A stretch of DNA of 64,000 bases. It comes from Phymorhynchus buccinoides (taxonomy: Eukaryota > Mollusca > Gastropoda > Neogastropoda > Raphitomidae). The stretch covers positions 13,483,353 to 13,547,352 of the forward strand of contig CM065706.1 in NCBI GenBank assembly GCA_017654935.2, written 5' to 3'. Positions 1 to 9,584 of the stretch are shown piece by piece. Under the pieces are notes generated by a model. It worked only from the letters and a program-made list of their open reading frames with translations, did not search any database and was not told the DNA's origin. The position numbers and the translations under genes are program-made. The stretch's first letter is position 1, and every line of letters begins with the position of its first letter.

Positions 1-426
1 GTAATCTTCTTTCATTTCTCCTTTTGTTTAAATGTATGTTTTGCTTGTGTGTATCACTATCAGTATGGCGTGGAGTGATTTGTGAGTTTTTTTTAATAAT
101 TCAAAATTATTGCGATGCGAATAAGTTAACCCTTTACTGGCTTTAGGGGAGACGAAAAAATCAGGAACCCTGAACATGTAGTTCTCTGTGCGTGTTGCAA
201 TGTAAGGGACATAACCGCTGTTACCTTTATGCGGTATGCACTACTGCAGTTGTCTCTCTTTGATTATGATGTTAGTTAACGTTATTTTAGACATGCGCAC
301 TAATAAATGATCATCCTGTCGAATGGACAGCCTCGCCATCTTGTCTGCTTAGCAGTAGTGCTAGAATGAATGAGTCTGGCAAACACCACTCAACACCCCT
401 GACACATCATCATGTGTGTGTGTCAC

Positions 427-506
<80 letters not shown>

Positions 507-1072
507 CAGTGATGTACAAAGGATCGAAAAGTGACAGGACATAAAATAAATCATAATGTTTTAAGACAAGACAAATCAATCTAATTTTATCTATGGACAA
601 TGTCCTGACTTGCAAAAATCAATAAGACAAAATGAGCCAGTGTTAAAATAATAATTAATAAGACGTTTGTCCTGACAGGGGAGAACACAATAATACATTT
701 TCAATTTTAATAGGTCAGTGTCCTATGGCCGGAGCCTCAGGACATCACTATGTGTGTCTGTGTCTGTTATCACTTTTGGGTTGGTTGTATGGGTTTTTTG
801 TTTTACAAGTTTTTTCACCTTCTCTTTATTCTATATCATTATGAAACATGGTGTGTCAATTTGTTAATTTATTTTTAATATGGTTTCATCAATGTTTGTA
901 AAGCGCCGATGATTTTTATCATGCTATATAAATGAAATTATTATTATTGTTATTATTATTATTACACTTGGTTGGATGGGTGTTTTTCTTTTTGAGTTCT
1001 ACTTCTAGCAGAACCATCGTTAACACCTTCCATGTACTGATGCAGTAACGTTTTACTTATGAAATTGTCATA
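1..1072. other. gene-free left edge (presumed intron of the TMEM60-like gene)
   Basis: AT-rich sequence with no convincing coding exon. It holds a (GT)n-(GA)n microsatellite at about 413-497 and a retroelement-type tail at about 895-965 (an AAGCGC motif, TATATAAAT, then ATT repeats), a pattern seen again near 19677-19735 and 34470-34510. The stretch around 660-755 resembles sequence downstream of both TRIM genes (12400-12550), so it is another dispersed repeat. Confidence 0.5.
413..497. repeat. (GT)n-(GA)n compound microsatellite
   Basis: About 30 bp of GT repeats run straight into about 50 bp of GA repeats with one interruption. Confidence 0.9.
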
Positions 1073-1081
1073 CATGTACTT

Positions 1082-1700
1082 TGGGGCAGTGGGCGTGCCT
1101 CCATACGGGGAACTGGACGACCCCGACCCCTCCACGAGTCCACCCGTGGGGATACCAGGGGGGGGGGGGGGTCTTTCTTAAAAATAGTTCTCCCACCTTC
1201 TGGAAGTTCTGTGCTTGTAACTTCCTCTTGTCTTTCACTCTCTTTGACTCTGCCTTTTCCCTTTGCTTTCTATCGATCTATCTTTCTGACTTATTGGCCC
1301 CATTCTCCTGCCTTTTTTTCTCCAAAAAAACATCTTCCAATCTTTGAGCTCCTCCGAAAATCGGAATGTGTCAGCTGTACGCTAGCGGGGGAGACCAGTG
1401 GAAACTGAAAACCAGACACATACGTACCTTACCCATTATCCAGACCTGTTTACTCTACTCGTTTCGAGTAGTATTCTACTCGATTTGGACCTCTACTACT
1501 CTTCAAAATTGAAAAAAAAAAGCTCTAATTAAAGTCTAATTACTCATTTTCAGTGAATATTATTTGATGGTTTAATGAATAGGACAACTCATTTCACACC
1601 AAAACTACTCATTTCAGCTATCCAGACTACTCAAGACTTGTGTAGGGGGTAAGCAGGTCTGCATTATGGCCTGGGAATGCAGAAGAAGAAGAAGAAGAAT
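1082..1700 (+). mobile_element. REP1 retroposon (SINE-like), full length, with target-site duplication
   Basis: This is a ~390-bp dispersed element (plus a nested insertion) ending in a (GAA)n tail at 1679-1699. The 9-bp sequence CATGTACTT flanks it at 1073-1081 and 1701-1709, as expected for target-primed insertion. Related copies lie at 15119-15626, 31178-31497, 32455-32798 and 33759-34151. All share a G-rich 5' part, a middle with CCACCTTCTGGAAGTTCTG, and a GAA tail. I see no clear pol III A/B boxes, so the SINE class is inference. The tail ends about 20 bp upstream of the next exon's acceptor. Confidence 0.75.
1440..1661. mobile_element. nested MITE inside REP1 with 6-bp direct flanks
   Basis: The 222-bp insertion begins CCAGACCTG and ends CAGGTCTG, with CATTAT on both sides (1434-1439 and 1662-1667). 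Comparison with the REP1 copy at 33759-34151 shows the host sequence continuous across this point. The interior contains short palindromes around CTACTCG. The class is uncertain; hAT normally gives 8 bp. Confidence 0.6.
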
Positions 1701-1728
1701 CATGTACTTGTGTGTGTGTGTGTTGCAG

Positions 1729-1863
1729 TTTCTGCTGTGCCTGAAGCTGGAGTACCTGCCCTCCATGGCGCTGTACTACATCATGATTCCTTTCTGGGCC
1801 TTGACCTCCGCCGCCTCCGTGGACATCTTCCGGGGACTGGTCACCCTGCACCGCCGAGTGTGA
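1729..1863 (+). CDS. last exon of a TMEM60/TMEM185-family-like membrane protein (partial)
   Basis: An acceptor, a TG-rich tract ending TTGCAG at 1723-1728, opens an exon that reads in frame for 44 codons to TGA at 1861-1863. The peptide begins FLLCLKLEYLPSMALYYIMI, continues with the motif IPFWAL, and is hydrophobic enough for one membrane helix. From memory, the K-L-E...M-L-Y...I-P-W-A-L spacing matches the C-terminal helix of TMEM60, a small multi-pass protein of the Fragile-X-F-associated (TMEM185/TMEM60) family with no settled molecular function. The rest of the gene must lie upstream, since no other exon is visible between 1 and 1700. The last eight codons and the stop also form the first unit of the following minisatellite. 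The exon itself is convincing; the family name is tentative because only 44 residues are available. Confidence 0.6.
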   Translation, partial: FLLCLKLEYLPSMALYYIMIPFWALTSAASVDIFRGLVTLHRRV

Positions 1864-2415
1864 CAGTGATGGCGCAACACAGTGACAGTGACAGTGGACA
1901 CGGCACAATGCCGTCACCCTGCACCGCCGAGTGTGACAGTGAGTGACCGTACAGCGCAGTGACAGTGACACGGCACAATGCTGTCACCCTGCACCGCCGA
2001 GTGTGACACTGAGTGACGGCGCAACACAGTGACAGTGACACAGCACAATGCTGTCACCCTGCACCGCCGAGTGTGACAGTGAGTGATGGCGCAACACAGT
2101 GACAGTAACACGGCACAATGCCGTCACCCTGCACCGCCGAGTGTGACACTGACAAATGCTGTCACAATGCTGTCACCCTGCACTGCCGAATGTGACAGTG
2201 ACTCAACATTTTTACATTGACAGTGACATTTAACACAACGCTGTCACCCTGCACTGCTGAGTGTGACAGTGACACAACATTAAGACATTGACAGTGACAC
2301 TACACAATGCTGTCACCCTGCACTGCCGAGTGTGACAGTGATGCAACATTATGACATTGACAGTGACATTTAATACAACACTGTCACCCTGCACCGGTCG
2401 CCGAGTGTGACACAT
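1840..2415 (+). repeat. ~70-bp minisatellite seeded by the coding end of the gene
   Basis: The string GTCACCCTGCACCGCCGAGT recurs, with small changes, at 1840, 1913, 1983, 2053, 2123, 2172, 2243, 2312 and 2383. Spacing is mostly 69-73 bp, with one 49-bp unit. The first occurrence is the C-terminal coding sequence (VTLHRRV plus stop); the others lie in the 3' UTR or flank. Units also carry CAGTGACAGTGACA-type submotifs. Later units are more degenerate, which suggests growth from the coding side. Confidence 0.92.
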
Positions 2416-2617
2416 CGACACAAAGCTGCTAGCAGGGAGTTCAAGTTTTCAACAACTTTGTTATTGTAGCTCTGGGGGAAATAGTCCGGGCGGGGGGGAA
2501 TCTCTGAAAGCTAACAGTAGCAATTTATCAGTAAGCATGCTGTATGCTTCAAATTTTGGCTTGGATTCTTGCAATTTCCTGTTCAGTGAGAGCTAAGGGT
2601 ATAGAGATTTGTGGGTA

Positions 2618-2798
2618 CAGTGGAACCTCCCTTATAAGACCTCCCATTATTAGACTCCCTCCCATATATAAGACCTGCTTCTCTGAGACACTGCCCTATT
2701 TGTAAGTATTAAAATCACCTGGGCCTCCCTTATAATACCCCTCCCTTATAAGACCTCAATTTGGATGATTTTTTAAGGTCTTATAAGGGAGGTTCCAC
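2618..2798. mobile_element. pogo/Tigger-like MITE, copy A
   Basis: The left end CAGTGGAACCTCCCTTATAA follows a TA at 2616-2617, and the right end is its inverted complement (CTTATAAGGGAGGTTCCAC), decayed at the outer edge. No coding capacity. This is the commonest family in the window. The pogo/Tigger label rests on the CAGT...AACCTC ends and TA target sites, and is inference. Confidence 0.8.
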
Positions 2799-3143
2799 AA
2801 TTACTATTAGCAGTATTACCAGAAAGCCTAAGCATAAAGAGTGATTTCTTCGCAGCCTACCAACCTTGCAAAGAATTCAGCCATTTTTGTTCACGGTAGG
2901 AGGGGGTGGGAAGGTGAAAAACTTCACCACCTTCCAGGTGGGAAGTGTTAAGTATGGTAACAGTAGGCAGTGAGTGAGTTCACAATGCTCCCCACCTGTA
3001 CTGTAGGTGAAAGGGTGGGAGTTTTAGAAAAACAACGGCTTCAGTCAGCTGCGGAGTTTTCACTCTTAGTATATTCAGGCTTTTGGGTATTACCTCCACT
3101 ATAAAATGTACAGCCCCATCTTTAATTAATGCCCTATAGGCCT

Positions 3144-3653
3144 TTGCAACTAGGGTTATTAACGCCCTTGACAGTGAGAGTAATTGCTCTTGCTGGTCAG
3201 TACTGAAAAGGGCATTCACTCTTGCGAAAGGCAGCCATTTAGTGGCATCAAATAGGGGTTATTGGCGAGAGTTATCTCCCTGTCTGGTCAGTACTGAACC
3301 ATCTTCCCCCACCCTCCAAGGGCATTCACTCTTGCAAAAGGTGTTAGTTGCAGACCCCAATAAGTGCAATATTATTAAGTAACGCTTGCCTCATCTACAA
3401 AATAAAGACTGAACATTGGATTGGAGCAGCATGCTGGATATTGGGGTCTGCAACGAACACCTTTTGCAAGAGTGAATGCCCTTGGTGGGTGGGGGAAGAT
3501 GGTTCAGTACTGACCAGACAGGGGGATAACTCTCGCCAATAACCCTATTTGATGCCACTAAATGGCTGCCTTTCACAAGAGCGAATGCCCTTGTCAGTAC
3601 TGACCAGCAAGGGCATCACTCTCACTGTCAAGGGCGTTAATAACCCTAGTTGC
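3144..3653. mobile_element. foldback element with ~210-bp arms
   Basis: Arms at about 3144-3359 and 3446-3653 are inverted copies of each other. They begin TGCAACTAGGGTTATTAACG and end with its complement, with a short unique centre. Each arm contains internal direct motifs such as GAGTGAATGCCCTT. A solo relative lies at 60690-60912 and a fragment at 24946-25008. Confidence 0.8.
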
Positions 3654-3756
3654 AGAAGCCTACATTCATTCGTTTTAAAAGCTGGACAAGTCCAGTGATG
3701 AATACGGCTCCACGGGCAAACCACCAATACCTGAGGAAGGATCTTGATTTACAGTA

Positions 3757-3964
3757 CAGTAGGACCTCCATTTTAAGACCTCGAAAAATCAGCCAAATTT
3801 AGGTCTTATAAGGGAGGGGTCTTAATAGAGAGGTTAATGGTTTGTGTGTGTGTATGTATTCAGTGGTCCGGATATGAAAGGGGGAAAAAATCGGTGAAAA
3901 ATGTTTTGGTTCACATCTTAAAGGGAGTCGTAATGAGGAAGGTCTTAATAGGGAGGTTCCACTG
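3757..3964. mobile_element. pogo/Tigger-like MITE, copy B
   Basis: The left end CAGTAGGACCTCCATTTTAA and right end AGGGAGGTTCCACTG are flanked by TA on both sides. At 208 bp it is longer than the usual ~175 bp and has a diverged interior. Confidence 0.75.
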
Positions 3965-4388
3965 TATATATGAAAATGCAGTGACTGAATCGGTGAATGA
4001 ACGGGAAGAATGTGTGGCTTTTTCTCAAAATGATGCAGTCAGACAGAGAGAGTGAGACAGAGAGACACATTATCATGATTATGTTCTTTTTTTTTCAATT
4101 GACCTTTTTTTTTTTTAATTGCCACAAACTGGGTGGTTTTGATTATTCAAAGGGAAGGTGAACTCTTTCAAGTCTTTGTGTAAAATGTTGTTGTTGTTGT
4201 TGTCGTACCCTGGCTAAAAGACTCCAGGGATCATCCGAACAGCTGAAGCACTTGAACACTATGGTACACATGCACGGCTAGGGATGAGAACATTACGTGT
4301 GTGACCGTTTTTGATTACCCCGCTATGTGGGCAGCCACACTCCGACTTCAGGGGATTGTAAAATGTGATTATTTGTAATGAATGTACG

Positions 4389-4775
4389 GTAAAGGTCAAG
4401 ATGTGCCACCCCCCCTACATTTCTCGGTTAATTGTATTTTTCCGTTTTTGCCTTTCTTACCAAACATAAAGCTGTATTTTAGGAGCCTTTTTAGCTAATA
4501 ACCTTTTTGGAATACTAACCCTATCCCTAACCCTAACCCTACCGCCCACCCTATAAGACGGAAAAACGCAACGAACCACAACTGTGACAAATCGCGGTGT
4601 ACTGCAGTACATAGTGGTGGGTAGGGTTAGGCTTAGGGCTAGGGTTAGGTATTCGAAAAAGAGAATTAGCTGAAAATGTTCCTAAAATACAGCTTTGTGT
4701 TTGGTAAGAAAGGCAAAAAGGGAAAAATACAATTAACCGAGAAATGCAGGGGGGGTGGCACATCTTTACCTTTAC
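4389..4775. mobile_element. foldback MITE with 9-bp target duplication (Mutator-like?)
   Basis: The terminal ~110 bp are inverted repeats (GTAAAGGTCAAGATGTGCCA at left, complement at right) with only a handful of mismatches. The 9-bp word TGAATGTAC occurs at 4379-4387 and 4776-4784, so the insertion boundaries are clear. Inner arms contain CCCTAACCCTAACCCT at left and TAGGGTTAGG at right. A 9-bp duplication is typical of Mutator-like elements. A fragment of the same end recurs at about 46067-46099. Confidence 0.8.
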
Positions 4776-4795
4776 TGAATGTACAAAATGTAATA

Positions 4796-4970
4796 CAGTG
4801 GAACCTCCCTTATAAGACCTCCTATTATAAGTCTCCCTCCCACATAAGACTTACTTCTCTGAGAAATTGCCCTTCTTTGTAAGTATTAAAATTACCTCCT
4901 TTTAAGACCCCTCCCTTATAAGACCTCAGTTTGGATGATTTTTGAAGGTCTTATTAGGGAGGTTCTACTG
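4796..4970. mobile_element. pogo/Tigger-like MITE, copy C
   Basis: 175 bp, TA-flanked, CAGTGGAACCTCCCTTATAA at left and AGGGAGGTTCTACTG at right. It lies just 20 bp right of the 9-bp-TSD foldback element. Confidence 0.85.
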
Positions 4971-5029
4971 TATTCACAATGAGTGTACCGCCATAATTAA
5001 ATGTGTGTGTAGTGTGTAGATATGTGTCA

Positions 5030-5145
5030 CTGAGTGTGTGTATGCGCATGCGCCAATGTTTGTGTATGTGTGTGTGTAGGTAGTGTGTGTGTGTCAGGGG
5101 TGGGGAATATGTGTTGTGTTGTGTGTGTGTGTGCGCACAAGCATG
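5030..5145. repeat. degenerate (GT)n tract
   Basis: TG-rich low-complexity sequence with GTGC and GTAT interruptions. The conceptual cysteine/valine-rich ORFs here are artefacts of the repeat. Confidence 0.8.
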
Positions 5146-5324
5146 CGCATGTGACATGTATGCAAGCATGCGCTCACATACAAATCTGTAAACTGCGAGT
5201 ACTATGTAAAGCCCACCCTTACATTGTTGGGGAGGGTTTAGATTCAGATTAAAATTATAGCCCCGTCGACAACTAAGGCCATGTCAGGGCTGTCACCGCG
5301 TTAGAATCAGGAGTAGGTTAGGGG

Positions 5325-5580
5325 ATGTGGTTAAACACCCTTTGCTATAAATCTATCCATAAAGCTGCTCCATCTTACCTCTGCGACAATCTTTCCATTT
5401 ATACGCCAGCTTGCACTTTACGTTCAATTTCTGACCCTCTTTCTCTCCAGATCCCTAGGTATAAGCTTTCAACTGTTGGTCGGCGCTCTTTTGCTGTCTC
5501 AGAACCGACTTCTTAGAACAAACTTTGCTTTCAAATCTAACCTCAAAACCCACCTGTTCCCCCATCATTAAAGCTCCACT
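5325..5580 (+). pseudogene. LINE reverse-transcriptase C-terminal remnant
   Basis: The reading frame contains the tail signature that follows the RT domain in CR1/jockey-type non-LTR retrotransposons: AAPSYLCDNL, then LRSISDP, GRRSFAVSEPTS and, after an in-frame stop, SNLKTHLF. A premature stop at about 5515 and loss of everything upstream show a 5'-truncated dead copy. Its 3' UTR probably continues to about 5745. Confidence 0.8.
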
Positions 5581-6299
5581 CTCTTTCTCTTCTTTTGCCT
5601 TTAGGTCTGTTTCTGCTGTATGCCATTTATGTCATACGTGTGTGTTCGCTTTGTATTGCATTTTTTGTTTGATTGCGTTATGAATGCTAACGTGTGTGTG
5701 TGCGCTTTGATTTGATTTCTATTAAGATTCAGCGCCATTTAAATACTGTATGTTGTTGTTGTTGTGGTTGTAAGTGGGTGGTGGTGTACCTTTGGCTCTG
5801 TAGATTAAATGAATGCAAACGTTGTTTTTCTGTTTGGTTGTAGAGCATAATGACCACGAAAAAAGCAAAGCCTGCACTGCTGACACAAAGCCGATCAGCT
5901 GACTAGTAATTCAGCAAAGGTTTAGCTAAGCAGCTGCGAAACAAAAGCTGGTGAATGTTTTCATCGCTGTCTGGACCTGGCTGACTAACTATCTGACTGT
6001 CTGGGTTAATGACGTATGATGTTAAGAGAAAGAAGAGGAAGAACATGATAGCTTTTGAACGGTGGGACTTAGGACCCTCAGATTTTGCGTGCGGATAGGT
6101 AGTTAGGATATCTAGGCCAGGTTCGAAGATGGAGGTCGTTGGTCAAGGGTCAAGGTCACTGGAGCCCTAAACGCTACCCCGCAGCTGCTTGTTGATCTAG
6201 CATTTTCACGCTCTAGTTAGTTAATGAAGTGATAAATATTAAGATATGCCAACCATGGCCAGTTGAACTTGTAAATTAGGTAGATATAGTTTATAATCA
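5581..6299. other. gene-free stretch
   Basis: Probable LINE 3' UTR up to about 5745 (ending near a TTCAGCGCCATTTAAATA tail). After that, unique AT-rich sequence with no exon, repeat or site that I can support. Confidence 0.5.
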
Positions 6300-6651
6300 C
6301 AGAGGCGTCTCTGTGAAATTTGGGTTGCTCCCACCTGGAGAGCGTGTCGCAGCCAGAGGCACGCCACCCAATTTTTTTTGGGGGCATGTGATTTTTGTGT
6401 GACTGATGAGAAAGGAAAGGGGAGGGTAAAATTTTGACCAAATGACAACTTTTTCGTTGCCACTGGTATTAAGATGTGCTGAGTGCATGGGCACATGTGA
6501 CCTCGATTTATCATCTCATCCGATAGACTCCATGTTCAGACCGTAAGGCCTAGTGCAAAGTGAGAGGAAAAATCCCCCTGTACCCAGGTTCGAACTCGTG
6601 TTTACTTGACACAAGGTGAACACATTACCTCTGTGCCACTCTACACCCAAC
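6300..6651 (-). mobile_element. tRNA-derived SINE, copy A
   Basis: Read on the minus strand, the 5' end carries an A-box-like TGGCACAGAGGTAATG and a B-box-like GAGTTCGAACCTG about 30-40 bp apart, as in tRNA-derived SINEs. The 3' part (CTCTCCAGGTGGGAGCAACC then AATTTCACAGAGA) is shared with the SINE at 56624-56992 and the fragment at 35187-35254, although their bodies differ. This is a common 3' tail on different bodies. Confidence 0.75.
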
Positions 6652-7872
6652 TAGAAAACAATCTCTTTGCTTGTTCAAGCGCAATTCTGATTGAACCTTT
6701 CTTTTTCCAGCAATGAACATGCAATTGTTTTTTCGACTAATAGTATTTCTCACTAGTTTAGTATTAATTTTCAGTCAGAGCATAGCCATAGCTTTTTTTT
6801 CTTTTCTTTTTTTAACTGTCTGACTTGAAGAAAGTTGTGGGTGAATGAATGCTGCTTTAATTTTTGGTGCATATTGATTTGTTTGACAAAGAGATGTTTA
6901 ATTTTTGTTATATTGAAATTGCTGTGTGTGTGTGCGCACGCGTCCATGCACACATATATATATATATGTAAACAAGCTTGTGTATTTGACTTTTTGTGTG
7001 TGTCTAAAAAATAATGTTATGTGATTGAGACTGAGAGTGTGTATGTGATAACGTTTTTGTTTTTTGAAAATATTTATATTGCCATTATTGGTATGTATAA
7101 TGTTGGTTGAAGTAACAAAAAAGAAGAAAACCTTTGGAAATAAAATGAAGTTAAAAGCATTGAAAGGGTGTTTGTGCATTCTTGGACTTGGCACAGTGAC
7201 ATATTTTATACTAGACTAATCCACCACCTTCCTTTTCTCTTTTTTCTTTTTTTTTGGGAGGGGGGTTATTGCGGTTGTCGATTGTTAAATTGTGTAGTGT
7301 GTATTGTGGATGTCACACTTGCCCAGAGTAACGACAGAATGTCAGTGGTCATTTATTCAGCCTGGCCCATTTACCACCAGAAACATACTATCAACTAGAA
7401 AGGCACTGACACTGCTAATATCCCACTTCACTAATTTGGGTGTGGGCTCTTTTATTAAATCTCGGAAAAAAAGAACACTGAAAAAATGGGGGGGGGGGGG
7501 GGGGGGGGGGGCAGTCTATGTCTCTCTCTATGTGCCTCTTTTGAATGCTTTGTATTCTTATTATTTGTTGCGCAAGCGCTTCATTTTTTTGTAATTTTTT
7601 TTTTTTAACCTTTGTTTAGCCTCAGGGCTGAGTGTAAAAAAGCGAATTGTATGCTTATCTTATAACCCTGATTAAACAATATTTTGTTTGTTCGTTCTCT
7701 CTGCGTCTCTGAGAGAGAGAGAGAGGCTGGCTGGGAAATGAGGACAATAGCACGATAGTTATTTCCTTTCAAGAGGATAACAATTTTTGATGACGTCAAT
7801 CGCAGGTCTAACCAGAAGTGAGGTCAAATAGCCTGGGTTCTATTAGCCACATGAGGTCAAATAGCCACTGCC
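6652..7872. other. gene-free stretch up to the duplication breakpoint
   Basis: Unique AT-rich DNA with a short alternating TATATA run near 6955 and a G homopolymer of about 22 bp at 7489-7511. No exon seen. The first TRIM duplication unit starts near 7873. Confidence 0.5.
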
Positions 7873-8235
7873 TTTCACAAAACGCTGACCGTAGTAGCTT
7901 CCCTTGTTCTATCTCTTACGCTTCAAAACCGAAACTAAACTTCCGGGAGGAAAATCCCATGTTATATTTTTGGTTTATTACTAATAGGCCTAAGTTCGTT
8001 GAAAATTCCGTAGATTCTATTTTCAGATGTTAACCAGTCAAAACCAGTTTAGCTGGTGAGCTTGAAGATGGCAAACATTGCACAGGTGCAGCTTATCTAG
8101 CTAGGATTCTAGCACAATACAAAGCCTAGTCTTGAAATCACTGGCTGTTTCTTCTTCTTCTTCTTGCAGTAGACAACCACCATCATCTTTTTGATGGTTC
8201 TGTTGAAGTGTTTCTTCTCCAAAAAATAATTTAAG

Positions 8236-8472
8236 ATGGCGACAGGAGGCGTTGGCAGTGGCGTGATACCACCAGCAGCAGACGACGAGGAGAATAATAA
8301 GCTGATGTGTGCAATATGTCTGGAGAAATACCGTCGACCCAAGCTTCTGCCGTGTTTCCACACGTTCTGCCAGAGCTGTCTTCAAGGCATGGTGGGATCT
8401 TCTCCATCCTTTGCCTGCCCCTCCTGCCGTACACTGGTGGTGTTGCCGCCTGGGGGCGTCAGGGCTTTACAG
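8236..8472 (+). CDS. TRIM-family RING/B-box E3 ligase, copy 1, exon 1 (RING)
   Basis: ATG at 8236 (context AAGATGG) opens 79 codons ending at a GTAAAC donor. The exon encodes a C3HC4 RING: C25-x2-C28, C40-x-H42, C45-x2-C48 and C61-x2-C64, the zinc-binding core that recruits E2 enzymes in TRIM ubiquitin ligases. Phase 0 joins LQ to TNFYIEED of exon 2 after a 1,112-nt intron. The start is supported by the second copy, which shares the same ATG and first residues with only I11T and V69M changes in the exon. Upstream, unit 1 has about 110 bp (8098-8210) that unit 2 lacks, including a TTC-rich tract ending in TTGCAG. A leader exon boundary there is possible but unproven. Confidence 0.9.
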
Positions 8473-9584
8473 GTAAACCTATTGTTTTTGTCTGGTCCGT
8501 CCGGCGTGCCTCCGTCCGTTCGTCTATTCGTCCGTTTTTCTCAAAAACTGTTCAGTCTATCATCATGAAATTTGGTATACTAGTTTGCCAAGATGCAAGC
8601 TATCCACTGATGTATTTGCCAAGATGCAAGCTATCCACTGATGTATTTAGTTTTACATTAAGGTCAAGGTTGCACCAGTTACGGGGTTCAAACCCCGAAA
8701 CACATAATCGCTAATATCTCGCGAAGTTTTGCATGTATTTTAATGCAGTTTTTTTCATAACATTTCTTCGCTAACCGGATTGGTCCAGCCTGGATACTAC
8801 GAAAAAGCCTATGGCCAAATTATATGGCAAATGTAATATACTATCAATACCACCAGACAGTTTACTTCCAAAATAAAATAAAAATCAATAAAAATCATTA
8901 AGTTCAAACTCTCATTTGCGCTCTCCCAGTTTCCGTCGAGTTTATAGCCTTCATAGGCTCCTTCGACGTACAGATCCAGATCCAGATGATGAATGGTCTA
9001 TAACACAGTCGTCATTAATTTTTCTGTGCGCATGTTCGCGCGCGCTCAAATCACGGGTCCGAACCACAAGGCTATATATAAAAAAATATTCAAAATACTA
9101 TTCAGTTACGTGCTGTTTTGATGAGTTTTTATGTAGTTACGTGCTGTTTTGATGCGTTTTTATGTATGTGTACAGCCGACACATTCCGATTTCCAAGTAA
9201 CTCGGCGATACTGCGAGTGAACTTTGCAGCCGCTTGGCGTTGCACTTGTTGTTTTTTTGTTTTTGAGAATTATGAATTTCAATTAAAAAGATAACTTGTC
9301 TTGTGAAATCCATAAGACCACACTATCAACGGTGAACCTAGTAGTAGTAGTAGTAGGGTAGGGACTAAATAAGCTGTCAAGCTTTTTGGCAGTCCCATCG
9401 TATCATCAAACTTGGATATATTTTCGGTCAAGGTGTAATACGGTTGAATTTTTCTATCCTTTATTAATATTATACAACCTGCTTTGTACCTTCTGGTTTT
9501 CACCCAGTGATATTCAGTATTTTGTTTTTAGCCATACATATTATAGTTCTATAGTATAATGTGTTTGTGTTCTGTTTGTTGCAG
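8473..9584 (+). other. intron of TRIM copy 1
   Basis: GTAAAC donor and TTGCAG acceptor. It contains an exact 31-bp tandem doubling at 8587-8617/8618-8648 and sequence collinear with the intron of copy 2 near the acceptor. No additional exon is apparent. Confidence 0.85.

Noticed and set aside
4510..4660. Telomere or chromosome-end signal from CCCTAA repeats
   Set aside because: Only two or three short units in inverted arrangement, inside a mobile element with a target duplication.
6580..6651. tRNA gene from A/B boxes (also 56915-56992)
   Set aside because: No acceptor-stem pairing or anticodon arm that I can fold. The boxes belong to SINE heads.
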